This document shows positions 15,671 through 16,596 of a stretch of 16,596 nucleotides of DNA, in pieces; the stretch's first letter is position 1, and each line of letters begins with the position of its first letter. The translations under genes and the position numbers were made by a program. The DNA is from an uncultured bacterium (GTDB taxonomy: Bacteria; Cyanobacteriota; Vampirovibrionia; Gastranaerophilales; Gastranaerophilaceae). The DNA lies in assembly GCA_949288685.1 (NCBI GenBank), contig CASELB010000089.1:1-16596 (forward strand), given 5' to 3'. Below the pieces are notes generated by a model. That model did not search any database, had not been told where the DNA came from, and saw only the letters and a program-made list of their open reading frames with translations.

Positions 15671-16222
15671 ATGAAAGAAACAACTAAACAAAAAAGTTCC
15701 CATAAGGTTGCAAAATTTTTAGAAGAAAAAAATCTTCATAAGAAAGATTTTGCGGAAATGATAGGTGTAACACTATCGTATGTATACAATTTAATTGATG
15801 AAACAATCCCGTTTTCAACAAGGAGTACAACTCTGGAGCGAATTGCAACTGTAATGGGTATTGCGCCCGAGGAGTTTATTGAGTATAAAATTCCTCAAGA
15901 GCCAATACTTGTTGATGAGACAACAGAGTTTTTAAGGAATGCGATAAATGATAAAAAAATGGATACGGTTACATTCCTAAAAGCGTTTCCGCGTAAAAAA
16001 CGTATTCAGATTGTTGATATTTTACGCGGTGCCTTGCCTATCCCGATTGATTACAAAGAACTTAAACTTATCGGTACTACTCTCGGCTTATCTGATGAAG
16101 AAATCTACGGTTTGTGGGAAAAACGCCTGAAACAAGTACTTGAAAGTTCCGGCATGAATATATATTCAAACGCGGAACTTATCAAAGCAATGTTTACTTG
16201 TGCTAAAAAATACCTGTTATAA
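15671..16222 (+). CDS. Helix-turn-helix (XRE-like) regulator with C-terminal domain
   Basis: 183 residues. An N-terminal helix-turn-helix of the Cro/C1 type covers about 13-70: VAKFLEEKNLHKKDFAEMIG, then VTLSYVYNLI as the likely recognition helix, then LERIATVMGIAPEEF. This predicts a DNA-binding transcriptional regulator. The C-terminal half (about 85-160) is helical and contains YKELKLIGTTLGLSDEEIYGLW, which has the look of a second, degenerate helix-turn-helix or a dimerisation unit. The family cannot be named further. The ribosome binding site is strong (AGGAGAGG from 15656, about 7 nt before the ATG). It is divergent from pth, so it may control itself and perhaps pth from the shared gap; that is inference. 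It ends next to the convergent small secreted-protein gene. Confidence 0.87.
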   Translation: MKETTKQKSSHKVAKFLEEKNLHKKDFAEMIGVTLSYVYNLIDETIPFSTRSTTLERIATVMGIAPEEFIEYKIPQEPILVDETTEFLRNAINDKKMDTVTFLKAFPRKKRIQIVDILRGALPIPIDYKELKLIGTTLGLSDEEIYGLWEKRLKQVLESSGMNIYSNAELIKAMFTCAKKYLL

Positions 16223-16223
16223 A

Positions 16224-16541
16224 TTATAGATCGTGCACTGTCGGAGTGAACTTGATATCGTGATGATATCTGCCGTTGTCTTCGAGCGCCGGATCAAGGT
16301 ATATAAACACGCTGCGGACAGCTTTCACAAAAGGATTTTTGTAATAAGGTTTGTCCTCAATGTTAATAGGCTCAACACCGTTTGCACGTGATTGTAAAAT
16401 CAATGCATCTGCCGCTGTTGTGATAGAGTACCCGCTGTTCATAATGTAATTCGGGTCAAGCATTTCATCAGGAGTAATTTCAGCCATAGAAACACCTGTA
16501 CTTAATAATGCAAAAACTGCTAATAATACAAATTTTTTCAT
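16224..16541 (-). CDS. Small secreted protein of unknown function
   Basis: About 105 residues from the ATG at 16541. It begins with a clear Sec signal peptide: MKK, then FVLLAVFALL, then a probable cleavage after VSMA before EITPDEML. The mature part of about 85 residues has no domain I know. It contains YIMNSGYSITTAADALILQS (perhaps a small helical unit) and a Tyr/Asp/His-rich tail. No Cys is seen, and no lipobox. The start is uncertain: ATG at 16550 (adds MGV) and TTG at 16562 are also in frame, and none has a strong Shine-Dalgarno. It should be exported to the periplasm or cell surface. It faces the regulator gene tail-to-tail with a 1-nt gap. Confidence 0.72.
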   Translation of the reverse strand: MKKFVLLAVFALLSTGVSMAEITPDEMLDPNYIMNSGYSITTAADALILQSRANGVEPINIEDKPYYKNPFVKAVRSVFIYLDPALEDNGRYHHDIKFTPTVHDL

Positions 16542-16588
16542 AACACCCATTCTATTTTTCAAAAACTATCTCTCACTTATATGTTTCC

Positions 16589-16594
16589 ATTATA
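16589..16594 (-). promoter_or_regulatory. -10 box of the small secreted-protein gene
   Basis: On the - strand this is a perfect TATAAT, about 47 nt upstream of the chosen ATG at 16541. The -35 box would lie outside the window, so the promoter is only half visible. Confidence 0.5.
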
Positions 16595-16596
16595 AT

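Noticed and set aside
10371..16222. ImmA/XRE-type pair of metallopeptidase and helix-turn-helix regulator
   Set aside because: The HTH gene is 4.5 kb from the HEFTH gene and 2 kb from the HELIH gene, with housekeeping genes between. Nothing links them as a switch.

Overview
The window is AT-rich bacterial chromosome with tightly packed genes, good Shine-Dalgarno sites and no sign of phage or transposon genes. The mix suggests an uncultured gut-type bacterium: a beta-type DAHP synthase, a large TPR protein, two zincin-like proteins, a RWYD-repeat protein, and an unknown protein that opens with an 'INFNPNITF'-like N-terminus. My best guess is the non-photosynthetic cyanobacterial lineage Gastranaerophilales (Vampirovibrionia). 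That is inference from general impression and codon/AT style; no 16S rRNA or other decisive marker is present.

Layout. (1) 1-1825, + strand: the 3' part or all of an unrecognised protein gene with strikingly uneven GC, closed by a strong intrinsic terminator at 1846-1883. (2) 1971-11210, + strand: a compact run of four genes. A giant 2239-residue all-helical/coiled-coil protein overlaps a GlcD-type FAD oxidase by 17 nt; 18 nt later comes CutA, which overlaps a HEFTH zincin-like protein by 37 nt. (3) 11200-12213, - strand: DAHP synthase, tail-to-tail with the zincin gene. (4) 12214-12345: a divergent regulatory gap with an excellent sigma70-type promoter for (5) 12346-12771, + strand, a small protein with a duplicated RWYD motif. 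(6) 12776-15552, - strand: transcription order pth, a TPR protein, then a second zincin-like protein. (7) 15671-16222, + strand: a helix-turn-helix protein. (8) 16224-16541, - strand: a small secreted protein with its -10 box at the window's end.

Housekeeping functions recognised with confidence are the first step of aromatic amino-acid synthesis (DAHP synthase), rescue of stalled peptidyl-tRNA (Pth), FAD-dependent 2-hydroxyacid oxidation (GlcD-like) and CutA. The most unusual object is the giant coiled-coil protein. It has no visible signal peptide or membrane segment, nine tandem 23-residue repeats, three dispersed copies of a conserved two-part module, and a C-terminal 25-residue repeat. 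It looks like a cytoplasmic filament, scaffold or spacer protein, and it is translationally linked to metabolic genes it has no obvious connection with. Whether it is a new system cannot be settled from sequence alone.
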